64,000 nucleotides of DNA, from NCBI RefSeq assembly GCF_002237645.1, contig NZ_MJUZ01000008.1, forward strand, positions 1 to 64,000, written 5' to 3'. Every line of letters starts with the position of its first letter. Position 1 is the stretch's first letter. The notes beneath the pieces were generated by a model that did not search any database, was not told the origin of the DNA, and worked only from the letters and a program-made list of their open reading frames with translations. This document shows, one piece after another, positions 1-9,937 of the stretch. The stretch is from Desulfovibrio sp. MES5 (GTDB lineage: Bacteria; Desulfobacterota; Desulfovibrionia; Desulfovibrionales; Desulfovibrionaceae). The position numbers and the translations under genes were made by a program.

Positions 1-10
1 GGGAGGGGGC

Positions 11-50
11 GTGGGGGAGGGACCCTTTTACAAAAGGGTCCCTCCCCCAC
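11..50. repeat. Perfect 19-bp inverted repeat (copy 1 of dispersed GTGGGGGAGGGACCCTTTT hairpin repeat)
   Basis: GTGGGGGAGGGACCCTTTT-ac-AAAAGGGTCCCTCCCCCAC; near-identical hairpins at 52242-52281 and 59904-59944, interrupted copy at 62042-62230. Confidence 0.9.
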
Positions 51-92
51 AAAGCACTTCAAGGTGAAATTGCTCCGGCTGCGTCAGCCGGG

Positions 93-1829
93 TTATCCCT
101 CCAGCTGGGCCAGATGCTGCCGGGCAAAATCCAGACTGGGGTCAAGCTCAAGCGCCGCGGTCAGATGCCGCCGTGCTTCTTCATTCTTGCCCATGAATTT
201 TTCGCACAGCCCAAGATTTGCCAGATCCATTGCAGAGCCTTTGTCTACGCGCAGCACGGCGGCAAAAGCATCAGCAGCCATAGCGTAATTGCCGGTCTTG
301 AAGTGGGCCACGCCCAGAAGGTTTCCGTACTCCTTCATTTCCGGGCACAGCTCCACAGCCTTGGTCAGTGCGGGTATGGCTTCGGCCCACTGACCCTGAA
401 GGGTGTCGGTATAGCCCTGATAAAAGGCCGCAAGAGCCTTGGCGTCCGCATCGGGTTGCAGGGGCATGGCCTCGGCAAACAGGTCGCGGGCACTGGCCCA
501 GTCTTCGGCGCGCAGGGCCAGCATCCCCCTGAAAAATGGCAGAAAATGCACCTTGGGGTAGCACTCTTCAAGAACCTTGAGGCCGTCCAGGGCCGTGGCG
601 GCATCGGCCTCTTCCACCAGCTTGCGGCCCACAAAAAGTCCCAGGCTCTGATTGCGGTCACGCTCCCTGAACGCCATGCCGGGCACGATGGTGTAATGCG
701 TGGGGATGCCAAGGCGCTGATGGGTCGTTTCTACCGCGTACATGGTCATCGGGCGCAAGCCTTTGAGCGCCGTGAGCAGTTCCTGCCGGATGTCGCTGTC
801 TTCCACCGTGGGCAGGCTGTCCAGGTTGACGGAGGGGCCTTCAAACAGCCAGGCAGCCTCTTCAAGAGTGTTGAACTTGGACAGGCCGGACGCCTCGTAG
901 CAGGCATTGGTGCAAAAATCTCCCGCAAGCTGGGCGATTTCGGTCACGGCGCGGATGGCCGCCTTGGCCGGAGAGGCCGCCGTGCCCGCCGTGAACACGA
1001 TTTCCGAGCTCTGCCCCAGTGTGGACGGGTCCCAGGCAATGGCCGCCACCGTGGGCAGGGGCATGTTCAGGGAAAAATCTTTGAGGATGATGTGCACGCC
1101 TTCCCTGGCAAAAGCTTCAAGCAGCTGGCAGAGCACGGGGTCCTGGCAGGTCGCGGGGTCGATAGTGGGGGTGGCGAGGCGTTCGCGGTCCGCCAGGCAG
1201 CAGACGTGGCGTTCGATAAGTTCGCTGAGGCCCTGAAGCAGAGATTCCTCTGCGCTGTTGCCCGCCGAGGTGCCGTTAAATTCGCCCAGCAGCTTGAACC
1301 AGTCAAGGGGCAGCCATACCGTGCTTTCATCGGGAAGGCGTGTGGCCGGATAGAAGTTCCAGCTGATAAGGTCCAGCACCCTGCGCGCTTTCGGGGCGTC
1401 CAGCTCTTCGTTGACGGAGCGCAGCATTTCGTCCAGCGGCAGCAGGGCCTCGCCGAAGCGCGCTTCAGCTTCGCTCCAGGTGGCGCGCACCATGTGCGGG
1501 CGTTCCTGCCAGAAGCTGAAAAAGGCAAAGCGTTCCATCAGTTCCATAAGGGCTGATGCTTCGGCCTGCTCCGGTGAAGAGCCCTTGCCCATCTGTTTGC
1601 GGGTGGGCATGACGCGTCGGGCATCCGCGCCGCACACGCTCAAAAATACGGGAATGCCCAGCCGGTTCACGTCAACTCTTGTGGTGCGGGCCAGAATGTC
1701 CAGATCGGCCTCGGCAAGACGCTGCTTCACGCGCGCAATGGTCTGCGGCGGACTCATGGTCTTGTCGAGGTCGCGGGTATAGCCCTTGGGGCAGGGGGCC
1801 AGATGGATGCAAGGCAGGTGGCTGTTCAT
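93..1829 (-). CDS. YcaO-like family protein with C-terminal TPR repeats
   Basis: YcaO-type motifs (GKGSSPEQAEASALMELMERF, NGTSAGNSAEESLLQGLSELIERH) followed by TPR-like helices; no C-terminal PxPxP; ATGA overlap with upstream methyltransferase. Confidence 0.85.
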   Translation of the reverse strand: MNSHLPCIHLAPCPKGYTRDLDKTMSPPQTIARVKQRLAEADLDILARTTRVDVNRLGIPVFLSVCGADARRVMPTRKQMGKGSSPEQAEASALMELMERFAFFSFWQERPHMVRATWSEAEARFGEALLPLDEMLRSVNEELDAPKARRVLDLISWNFYPATRLPDESTVWLPLDWFKLLGEFNGTSAGNSAEESLLQGLSELIERHVCCLADRERLATPTIDPATCQDPVLCQLLEAFAREGVHIILKDFSLNMPLPTVAAIAWDPSTLGQSSEIVFTAGTAASPAKAAIRAVTEIAQLAGDFCTNACYEASGLSKFNTLEEAAWLFEGPSVNLDSLPTVEDSDIRQELLTALKGLRPMTMYAVETTHQRLGIPTHYTIVPGMAFRERDRNQSLGLFVGRKLVEEADAATALDGLKVLEECYPKVHFLPFFRGMLALRAEDWASARDLFAEAMPLQPDADAKALAAFYQGYTDTLQGQWAEAIPALTKAVELCPEMKEYGNLLGVAHFKTGNYAMAADAFAAVLRVDKGSAMDLANLGLCEKFMGKNEEARRHLTAALELDPSLDFARQHLAQLEG

Positions 1830-2548
1830 GAGCGCTCCAGAATCAGGATGCTATAAATGCGGCGCTGTTCTTCGCCGTTGTCATCATGAGTTTTGACGCC
1901 GATGCGGCCTTCGGTCACCTTGAATGTTTTGGCGGCCAGCTTGGCGAAATGGGGTTTGGCGCGGGCCATGTCCGTGCAGAACAGGGCCTTGCCGCCGGGG
2001 GCCAGATGGCGGTCAACAAACTTTACCAGCGGTCTGTGCAGTTCTTCAAGATAAAGAATTTCCGAAGCGGCCATGATGTCAAATCCCTGGCTGAAACGCG
2101 GATCGCGGCCAGGGGCGGTCACATCCACGCGGGCGACTTCCACGATGTCCTGAAGATCATTGCGCAACACGTTGGCGCGGGCAAAGCGCAGGGCTTCCTC
2201 GACCACGTCGCTGAGCACAATGCGGCTGAAGCCGTAACGGGCCGCCACAAGGCTGAGTACGCCGCAGCCAGCGCCCAGTTCCAGCAGGCTTTTGCCCTGT
2301 GGCTCGTATTTGCGCAGCAGGCGACCCAGTACAAAGGAGCCGGGCCATACCTTGGCCCAGAGGGGCAGGTCTTTCAGCGGATCGCGGATGGCGCGTTTTT
2401 GCAGCAGTTTGTCCAGATGGGACTGCATGTTATGAATGGACAGGATTTGCAGAGGATTTTCATCAATCTGCATGGGCTCGAAATCCACATCAAAATCGGC
2501 GCGGATCACGGCGAGAAGGTTTTCCAGTTCTTCCGTGCTTGTGGGCAT
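1826..2548 (-). CDS. Class I SAM-dependent methyltransferase
   Basis: LLELGAGCGVLSLVAARYG SAM-binding motif; start taken at MPTSTEEL (2548), 4-nt overlap with YcaO gene. Confidence 0.75.
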   Translation of the reverse strand: MPTSTEELENLLAVIRADFDVDFEPMQIDENPLQILSIHNMQSHLDKLLQKRAIRDPLKDLPLWAKVWPGSFVLGRLLRKYEPQGKSLLELGAGCGVLSLVAARYGFSRIVLSDVVEEALRFARANVLRNDLQDIVEVARVDVTAPGRDPRFSQGFDIMAASEILYLEELHRPLVKFVDRHLAPGGKALFCTDMARAKPHFAKLAAKTFKVTEGRIGVKTHDDNGEEQRRIYSILILERS

Positions 2549-2751
2549 TTGTTTTCCTTGGAGCAGAGTACATTTGAGAATATATATTCTCAAAGTTTTC
2601 GACACGCCCGCTTCGGCGCGTAACAGTGCAGATAGATAGCGGTGCTGTCCTGCCCCGTAAGACGGTTCCGTCAACGGTTCAGGCAAGCCTGCGGGTAACG
2701 GCTGAAGCTGCGCTTGCGCCTTTGCGGCGCGCGCCTGATCCCGCAGTCGCC

Positions 2752-2778
2752 AGAGCCGTTTCAAGGTGAAATAGCTCT
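2752..2778. repeat. Extragenic palindrome AGAGC..TTTCAAGGTGAAA..GCTCT
   Basis: AGAGCCGTTTCAAGGTGAAATAGCTCT; related palindromes elsewhere in window. Confidence 0.7.
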
Positions 2779-3020
2779 AGAAAAAGGCAGATTACAGCGG
2801 GCTTGCAATCCACTTTTTCTACTCGGAATCTCCCTGTATGGCAATACGCCTTGTGGTTCCACGACAACCAACCGCGCGCGGCCAGGAACAGGGCCAGACA
2901 TCGGGCGGGGCGTGTCGCCCGGATTCCGGGCCGATCCGCTATGACGTACTCGACCGCAAAGGCAAAATCTGGCATGATGAGAAGGATTTTCGACCTGTCA
3001 CAGCAAAACAGAGATGGATC

Positions 3021-3869
3021 ATGAACACTATTTTTCAGCTTGAGATAATTGTAGGCGAAGATGCCTATGACCTTGCCCTGGGCCTTCTGACCCTTGAAGT
3101 TTCTTTCGGGTGGGAAGAAGAAAGCCTGCCCACGGGCGAAAGCCGCTTTCGCGTGCATTGCGAGAACGCCGACTTCATCGAGGGCTTGCGCAAGATTATT
3201 GAAGGGCGCATTCCCGGCGCAAAATGCACGGTACACACGCTTGAAGCGCAGGACTGGCTGGCGGCGTGGCGGCAGTTTTTCACGCCAGTGCCCTGCGGCA
3301 AGCGTTTTGTGGTCTTGCCCCCGTGGCTGGCCGACAGCGAGGAGTTTCCTGGCCGCACCAAGGTGCTTATTGAACCCAAAAGCGCTTTCGGCACGGGCCA
3401 TCATGCGACCACAGCCCTGTGCCTCATGGTGCTGAGCGACTTGATCGACGCCGGGCGCGTGTCGCCGGGCGAAACTTTTCTGGATCTGGGCACAGGTTCC
3501 GGCGTGCTTGGCATTGCCTGCTGCAAAAGCGGGCTCAAGGGCGAGGGACTCGACATTGATACGCTCGCGGTGGAAAACGCTCTGGAAAACCGCGTGCTCA
3601 ACCATGTGGAAGACTTTGAAGTGCGGCAGGGCAGCATAGATGCCGTGCCGGGCAAGACCTATGACCTCGTGCTGGCCAATATTCTGGCCCGTCCTCTGAT
3701 CGAGCTTGCGCCGCTGATCGTGCGTGCCTGCAAACCCGGCGCATGCCTTATTTTGTCAGGGCTGCTGGAGATTCAGGCCGACAGCGTGGAAGAAGCCTAT
3801 ACGTCCCAGTGCCTGCCCAAGCCCCGCCGCGTTCTGGACGGGGAATGGTGCGCCCTGGTGTGGGAATAG
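3021..3869 (+). CDS. prmA: Ribosomal protein L11 methyltransferase
   Basis: LDLGTGSGVLGIACCKSG, LVLANILARPL motifs typical of PrmA; start at MNTIFQLEI. Confidence 0.85.
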   Translation: MNTIFQLEIIVGEDAYDLALGLLTLEVSFGWEEESLPTGESRFRVHCENADFIEGLRKIIEGRIPGAKCTVHTLEAQDWLAAWRQFFTPVPCGKRFVVLPPWLADSEEFPGRTKVLIEPKSAFGTGHHATTALCLMVLSDLIDAGRVSPGETFLDLGTGSGVLGIACCKSGLKGEGLDIDTLAVENALENRVLNHVEDFEVRQGSIDAVPGKTYDLVLANILARPLIELAPLIVRACKPGACLILSGLLEIQADSVEEAYTSQCLPKPRRVLDGEWCALVWE

Positions 3870-3872
3870 CCT

Positions 3873-4256
3873 GTGCCGGACAGCCCTTCCATGGCAAGCG
3901 CCGCTGAAAAACTGCTTCACGGCAGTGGGCGGGGCGTTTCTGCCGCAGGGCTGCTGTTGGCGGATCAGCCGCAGGTTTACTGGCTGTCGTCCGACGCTGC
4001 CTTTTTATGGGCCTGGGGCCTGATGCTGGTTTTCGGAATCGGCGTTCAGGCTCTGGGCCTGTTTTTTCGGCGCAGACTTCTTATGGCGACGGGGGCGGCG
4101 CTTGTATGCGGAGCAGCCATTATGGACCGTGACCCCACGTTGTTTGCCGGGCAGATTTTGCTCACGCTCGGCCTTACAATGATGACCGCCCGCAGGCAAA
4201 ACACGCAACGCCCAGGCGCAGCCCGAAAGCGGGGAGCAAGAAACGCCCGGGCATAA
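3873..4256 (+). CDS. Small predicted membrane protein
   Basis: GTG start just after prmA; hydrophobic segments. Confidence 0.5.
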   Translation: MPDSPSMASAAEKLLHGSGRGVSAAGLLLADQPQVYWLSSDAAFLWAWGLMLVFGIGVQALGLFFRRRLLMATGAALVCGAAIMDRDPTLFAGQILLTLGLTMMTARRQNTQRPGAARKRGARNARA

Positions 4257-4350
4257 TGCGCCGGGCCGAATCGCGCAGACGGAATAACACCGGGCCGGAT
4301 TGAGACGGGCCGTAATCCGATAGGGCAAAGAGCTGTTGCACGAAGGGCTG

Positions 4351-5244
4351 TCAGCGTCGTTCATTCCAGAGGGGGATGGGCGGCGGAGCAAAATTTTCAA
4401 GCGCCTTGAGATCCTTGAGGCTGCGCCCCGCCCGCGCCGGGCGGCCATCAGGCCCCCGCGTCACTGGGCCGCAGGTCTGCGGAGTGAGTTGCTCCGGTAT
4501 GTCTTCCGGGGCAGGACGCAAAAGGTCTTCACCCCTGCTGAGGAAGGGCAGCGGGTCAACGAGTTTGCCCGACGCGTCCCGCAGGCCGAAGTGCAGATGA
4601 GCGCCGGTTGTGCGGCCTGTGCAGCCCACCAGCCCCACGGGTGTTCCCTGCGTTACCTCCTGCCCCTTGCTTACCAGCGTTTTTCCCAGGTGGGCGTAGC
4701 GAGCCGTCATGCCGTCATCCTGGCGGATGTCCACCACAATGCCCGACAACCCGCCCTTGCCCGCGTGGATGACCGTGCCGCTGCGAAAAGCCACTACCGG
4801 CCAGTTCTGGTGGGCGCGCAGGTCGATGCCCGTGTGATCCCGCACCACCATGCCCCGTCGACTGAGCCATGTGGGCATACGGCGCAGGCCAAAGCCAGAC
4901 GTGATCATTTCTTTGAGCGGCGGCAATTCTCGCTGACGCAACGCGGGGGGCAGGGCCTCCCCGTTGGTTTCTGGCGGTGTCGCGCTGTTTGCATCGGAGC
5001 CGTTGCCGCTGTGGCCCGTCTGTTCCTGAAGCGGTTTTTCGGCCTGTTTTTCAGCCTGCTCTTCATCGGGGGACGGTTCAGACCCCGGCGGCGGAGCAAC
5101 GGGACTTGCAACTGTTTCGACTGGGGCCTCAGTTTTTTGTTCGGACACGGAGCGGTTGCCTGCGGCATCAGTCGCTGATCCCGTCACGGGACACAGGATG
5201 GCGAACAGGAACAGCAGAGCCGGGATTGAAAAAGGGGTACGCAT
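4351..5244 (-). CDS. M23 family peptidase (LytM-type), signal peptide
   Basis: RDHTGIDLRAHQNWPVVAFRSGTVIHAG...GTPVGLVGCTGRTTGAHLHFGLR: M23 metallopeptidase motifs. Confidence 0.9.
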   Translation of the reverse strand: MRTPFSIPALLFLFAILCPVTGSATDAAGNRSVSEQKTEAPVETVASPVAPPPGSEPSPDEEQAEKQAEKPLQEQTGHSGNGSDANSATPPETNGEALPPALRQRELPPLKEMITSGFGLRRMPTWLSRRGMVVRDHTGIDLRAHQNWPVVAFRSGTVIHAGKGGLSGIVVDIRQDDGMTARYAHLGKTLVSKGQEVTQGTPVGLVGCTGRTTGAHLHFGLRDASGKLVDPLPFLSRGEDLLRPAPEDIPEQLTPQTCGPVTRGPDGRPARAGRSLKDLKALENFAPPPIPLWNERR

Positions 5245-5777
5245 GTTTTGGGGCGGGCGATGATCGCCGGGTAGATATTTAAGGAAACGCTGGTTTATTC
5301 CGTTTGGCGGCGTTGCTTCACTTTTTTGAAACAGTCGAGGACAGAAGAGTCCACTCCTGCTTCAAAAAAAGATCGCGCCTTGCCAAACGAAATAACTGCG
5401 CGTTTCCAGGAGGTTCTTTAGTCTGTGCTTCCTTAAGGTTCAGGGCGCGTTCGCAGTAAAAGCGCCCTGCGGCGGTATGTGCAGGCATTGTCGTGGAGGC
5501 CCCGGTGCGGGCTGCCGGGCTGTTGCGCGCCATAAGGGGCTGCATAAGCTTTGCGAATATGTTTTTCGAAACCTGATCTGTTCAAGACGCCTGTAAAGGA
5601 GGTTTTGCGACACAATGACACTGCGGGTGGTTGCCCCCGTCGCTGTTTTCTGCTTTGCTGAAAAAGGGAAACAGGACTTGCAGGCCGTAAAGGCGGAAGC
5701 ATGCCTTCTGAGGTACAGCATTCCACCAGTATCGGCAAGCTTTTCACATCCGCGCAAGCCTGCCCAAAGGAGTTGCC

Positions 5778-6638
5778 ATGAAAAAGCGTGCCATTGCCGA
5801 GCTGGTCACGGGCCGAAAGGCCATTGACGGAGCTGGCGTACATCTGGTGCGCGTGCTTGGTTCACCCACAGTACGCACTTTTGATCCTTTTCTTATGCTT
5901 GACGCCTTTGATTCTGAAAATCCTGAAGATTACACCAAGGGCTTCCCCACCCATCCGCACCGGGGCATCGAAACCTTTACCTATCTTATGCGGGGCCGCA
6001 TTGACCACGAAGACAGCCTTGGCAATGCCGGAAGCATTGTGGATGGCGGTTGCCAGTGGATGACGGCGGGCAGCGGCATTCTGCACCAGGAAATGCCGCA
6101 GGCCTCACGCCGCATGCTGGGCCTGCAACTTTGGATAAACCTGCCGCGCGCCCGCAAGATGGTTGATCCCGAATACAGGGACATCCGGTCTGAAATGGTT
6201 CCCAGAGTGGAAGACGGTGGGGCGCTGGTGGCGGTGGTGGCCGGAGACTATAATGGCGTTGCCGGAGCCACCAGGGGCGACTATGTTGATGTGGTCTTTC
6301 TCGACGTAACACTGAGGCCCGGCGCGCTCTGGACCGTAGCCACCAGACCGCAGGACACGGTTTTTGTCTATATGGTCGAGGGAAAATGTGAACTTGCAGG
6401 CGGCGGTGGCGAAATTCCCCATCGCAATGCCTGCCTGTTTACGCCGGGCGACAGCCTGAGCCTTGCAGCCGGGCCTGAAGGCGCGCGTTTTGTCCTGGTT
6501 TCCGGTGCGCCCCTGCATGAGCCGGTGGCCTGGGGCGGCCCCATTGTCATGAACACGGATGAAGAACTGAGACAGGCCTTCTTTGAACTGGAAGACGGCA
6601 CGTTTATCCGCCATGCCCCCCGAGGACAAGCGGGGTAG
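5778..6638 (+). CDS. Pirin family protein
   Basis: DPFLMLDAFDSENPEDYTKGFPTHPHRGIETFTYLMRG pirin motif. Confidence 0.9.
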   Translation: MKKRAIAELVTGRKAIDGAGVHLVRVLGSPTVRTFDPFLMLDAFDSENPEDYTKGFPTHPHRGIETFTYLMRGRIDHEDSLGNAGSIVDGGCQWMTAGSGILHQEMPQASRRMLGLQLWINLPRARKMVDPEYRDIRSEMVPRVEDGGALVAVVAGDYNGVAGATRGDYVDVVFLDVTLRPGALWTVATRPQDTVFVYMVEGKCELAGGGGEIPHRNACLFTPGDSLSLAAGPEGARFVLVSGAPLHEPVAWGGPIVMNTDEELRQAFFELEDGTFIRHAPRGQAG

Positions 6639-6845
6639 AACGGTTAGGGCATGCGACCTTTCCAAAGGGACATGCTCCACGGTAATCTGCTTGCGACCCT
6701 TGATCCATACCGCATATGACGGGAGGCCGCCCCAGGCGGCCTCCTGGCATGCTCAAGCTTGTCGCCCAGGCTGATCTGGCAGCCTTGACAGGCCCATAGT
6801 GGAAGCATAACCAAGAACGCTGACTTGGTGAAATGGAGTAATACC

Positions 6846-7892
6846 ATGAAAAAAAAGATATTTATGCTTTTTCGGTTCAGCGCTGCCGCAATCATGATCG
6901 CAGCCTGCCTCGCCAGTGCCGGTCTGCTCATGCCGCAGGCTGCTTCGGCCGCGTCCGGTCAGGGCAAATTGCGCATTCTTGCAACTACGTATCCCGTATA
7001 CCTTCTCGCGCGTAATGTGGTTCAGTCGAATCCCGGCGCGCAGGTTGATCTGCTTATCCCTGCCCAAACGGGTTGCCCGCACGACTACGCCCTGACCCCC
7101 AAGGACATGCAGAAGCTGGCCCAGGCCGATGTGCTGCTGCTCAACGGTCTTGGTCTGGACGATTTTATGCTCAAGGCCTTGCCCAACGCCAAGCCGGGCC
7201 TGGTTGTGGTAGACAGCAGCGCGGGCGTCGTCCCCCTGAAGGAAAACAGCGCCCACGAGGACGGGGATGAAGATCATGACGGCCACGAGCATGCCGCACG
7301 CCACGGGCATGAAGAAAGCGACCACGGTCATGACCATGATCATGACCACGGCCACCACCACGACCACGGCGGCATCAATCCCCATGCCTTTGCAAGCCCC
7401 AGTCAGGCGGCCATTATGGTGAAGAACATGGCTCAGGGGCTGGCCAAGGCCGATCCGCAGAATGCCGCGTCGTATGAATCCAGCGCCAGCGCGTACGAAA
7501 AGGTTCTGTCGGGCCTGAGCGAGCGTCTTGCCGCTCTGGGCGCCAAGGCACCCAACAGGGGCATAGCGCTTATGCACGACGCCCTGTCCTATATGGCGCA
7601 TGACGCTGGCCTTGAAGTGGTTGCCGTTATTCAGGAAAATGAGGAGGCTCAGCCTTCGGCGGGTCGTCTTATCAAGGTGGCGGAGATACTGCGGGAACAC
7701 AAGCCCGCCCTCATTGCCAGCGAGCCGCAGTACTCGGACAAGGCCGTGCAGACCCTTGCCCGTGAAGTGGGCATACCTGCGGCTCAACTGGACTCCCTGG
7801 CTTCCGGGCCGGCCAGTCCCGCGCTGGACCATTATGAAAAGATCATGAGCAACAACATCAACATTCTTGAGAAGTATTTTGAGCCGCGCTGA
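6846..7892 (+). CDS. znuA: Zinc/manganese ABC transporter substrate-binding protein (ZnuA-like)
   Basis: His/Asp-rich loop (HGHDHDHDHGHHHDHGG), signal peptide, followed by ATPase and permease. Confidence 0.85.
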   Translation: MKKKIFMLFRFSAAAIMIAACLASAGLLMPQAASAASGQGKLRILATTYPVYLLARNVVQSNPGAQVDLLIPAQTGCPHDYALTPKDMQKLAQADVLLLNGLGLDDFMLKALPNAKPGLVVVDSSAGVVPLKENSAHEDGDEDHDGHEHAARHGHEESDHGHDHDHDHGHHHDHGGINPHAFASPSQAAIMVKNMAQGLAKADPQNAASYESSASAYEKVLSGLSERLAALGAKAPNRGIALMHDALSYMAHDAGLEVVAVIQENEEAQPSAGRLIKVAEILREHKPALIASEPQYSDKAVQTLAREVGIPAAQLDSLASGPASPALDHYEKIMSNNINILEKYFEPR

Positions 7893-8829
7893 CACTACCG
7901 CTCCTGCCCTTGTTTTTGACCATGTATGCGTGTGCCGTGGCGGCAGGCTCATCCTTGAGGATGTGTGCGCTACCGTGCCCGCAGGCAGCAGTACCGTGCT
8001 TGTTGGCCCCAACGGCGCAGGCAAGACCACGCTGCTGCTCTGTCTTATTGGCGAGATGAGCTATTCGGGCCGTATTGAGGCGGCAGGTCAGACTGGCCTG
8101 CCGCGTACGGCCTATGTGCCGCAGTATCTTCATATGGACGCCAGCCTGCCCCTGCGTGTGGAAGAGTTTTTGGCGCTCAACCGCCAACGCCGCCCACTGT
8201 GGTTTGGCCTCAGCCATTCTGTGCGCGCAGAGACACGCAGACTGTTGCGCATGGTGCAGGCCGAGCATCTTGAAGACAGACGGTTGAGCGATCTTTCGGG
8301 CGGCGAAATGCGCCGGGTGCTGCTGGCTGCGGCCCTTGGCCGCGAACCCCGGCTGCTGGTGCTCGACGAGCCTGCCGCCGGAGTCGATGTGCAGGGAGAG
8401 CGGCTGTTCTGGGAGGTGCTGGACAAAGTCCGCATGGAGCAGGGCTTTACCCAGATAATTGTCAGCCATAACCTGTCGCTGGCAGCCCACTATGCGACCC
8501 ACGTCATATGCCTCAACAAAAAGGTCTGCGCCGAGGGCGCGCCCCACGAGGCCCTTGGCGCGTCTGTGCTCATGCAGCTTTTCGGCGTGCCCATCCATCT
8601 TTATCCTGATCAGTGCGACCCCGCTGATCCGCCCTGCCCCCAGTGCGGGGCCGTGTGCGCGCCGGAGCGGCTGCTGCCTGCCTATGCCAGCATACAGCGC
8701 CGTGGCGGCGCGAGGGCGACGGAGGAAGGTTTGTTGACGCAGGATGGCGTCCCTGACGGGCACGCAGGCAAAGGCACGGGCAAAGGCGCGGGCGGCGGTT
8801 CAGTTTCCGGGGAGGCCGGGCATGCCTGA
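7867..8829 (+). CDS. znuC: Metal ABC transporter ATP-binding protein (ZnuC-like)
   Basis: Walker A GPNGAGKTT, LSGGEMRRVLLAAAL signature; TTG start overlapping upstream gene. Confidence 0.85.
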   Translation: MRSILSRADTTAPALVFDHVCVCRGGRLILEDVCATVPAGSSTVLVGPNGAGKTTLLLCLIGEMSYSGRIEAAGQTGLPRTAYVPQYLHMDASLPLRVEEFLALNRQRRPLWFGLSHSVRAETRRLLRMVQAEHLEDRRLSDLSGGEMRRVLLAAALGREPRLLVLDEPAAGVDVQGERLFWEVLDKVRMEQGFTQIIVSHNLSLAAHYATHVICLNKKVCAEGAPHEALGASVLMQLFGVPIHLYPDQCDPADPPCPQCGAVCAPERLLPAYASIQRRGGARATEEGLLTQDGVPDGHAGKGTGKGAGGGSVSGEAGHA

Positions 8830-9688
8830 TCTGACTTTTATCTATGATCTTTTGGGCCGCCTGCCGCTGGACTGCCTGCAAATGCGCTTCATGCAGCAGG
8901 CCATGTTAGGCCTGCTTTTGCTGGCTCCTATGGCTTCTGTGCTTGGGGTGGAGGTCATCAGCTTTCGCATGGCCTTTTTCTCCGACGCCATCGGGCATTC
9001 TGCCTTCGCCGGAGTGGCCCTTGGGCTTATTCTGGCCATAAATCCGCGTATTTCCATGCCGCTTTTCGGCGTGCTGGTGGGGCTGGGCATCATGGCCGTG
9101 CGGCGGCGCAGCAACCTTTCCGGCGATACGGTCATAGGCATAGTGTTTTCTGCTGTTGTGGCCTTTGGTCTTGCCGTGGTCAGCCGTGCCCCCGGAGTGG
9201 GGCGCGACATGCAGCGCTTTTTGTACGGCGATATTCTCACCATTACGGAAGCCGAAACGGGCTTTTTGTTGCTGCTTTTTTTCGCCATGCTGCTTTTTCA
9301 GATCGCGGGCTACAACAGACTGCTGTACATCGCCCTTAATCCCGTCATGGCCCGCGTGCACGGCGTGCGCGTTGCCCTGTGGCAATATGTTTTTGCGGCG
9401 CTGCTGGCCCTTGTGGTCATGTTTTCCGTATGGGCGGTGGGGGTGCTGCTTGTGACGGCCCTGCTCATCGTGCCAGCGGCCACGGCCAGAAATCTGGCCG
9501 CCACGGCTGGCGGCATGTTTTGGTGGGCCCTGGTTGTGGGGCTGAGTTCGGCCTTTATCGGCCTTGTGCTTTCAGCGCAGGAATGGATGTCCACGGCCAG
9601 CGGAGCCACCGTGATTCTTGTATCGTGCTGCTGGTTTGGCGTGAGCGCCCTGGTGGCTGGCCTGCGCGGAGGCCGAAAAAGCGCCTAA
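8822..9688 (+). CDS. znuB: Metal ABC transporter permease (ZnuB-like)
   Basis: ABC-3 family permease sequence; ATG at 8822. Confidence 0.85.
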   Translation: MPDLTFIYDLLGRLPLDCLQMRFMQQAMLGLLLLAPMASVLGVEVISFRMAFFSDAIGHSAFAGVALGLILAINPRISMPLFGVLVGLGIMAVRRRSNLSGDTVIGIVFSAVVAFGLAVVSRAPGVGRDMQRFLYGDILTITEAETGFLLLLFFAMLLFQIAGYNRLLYIALNPVMARVHGVRVALWQYVFAALLALVVMFSVWAVGVLLVTALLIVPAATARNLAATAGGMFWWALVVGLSSAFIGLVLSAQEWMSTASGATVILVSCCWFGVSALVAGLRGGRKSA

Positions 9689-9730
9689 CGCGCCGCCAGA
9701 GCAGCTTAGGAATGAAATGAGTCAACTGCT

Positions 9731-9773
9731 CAGCAAGGATTTTCCTGAAGGATTTTCCTGAAAATCCTTGCTG
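9731..9773 (+). terminator. Hairpin downstream of znuABC
   Basis: CAGCAAGGATTTTC ... GAAAATCCTTGCTG with internal duplication of GGATTTTCCTGA; no T-tract. Confidence 0.45.
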
Positions 9774-9867
9774 CGAAATGTGGGTAGGCAGGCTTTTTCC
9801 TGCTGTAGGCGAGCATTTCAAGTGTTACATGCTCGAGGCGCGCACGGGCCAAGGTGCTGTTTACAGA

Positions 9868-9899
9868 GAAAGCCTCCCTGTCATGACAGGGAGGCTTTC
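9868..9899. terminator. Perfect hairpin between znu operon and tpx (convergent)
   Basis: GAAAGCCTCCCTGTC/ATGACAGGGAGGCTTTC. Confidence 0.65.
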
Positions 9900-9937
9900 A
9901 GTATGCGCTGGCAAGGAAGGGCAGTGTGCCTGCGCAT

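Noticed and set aside
114-1556. 480-aa plus-strand ORF opposite the YcaO gene
   Set aside because: Shadow ORF caused by high GC; the minus strand has recognisable YcaO motifs.
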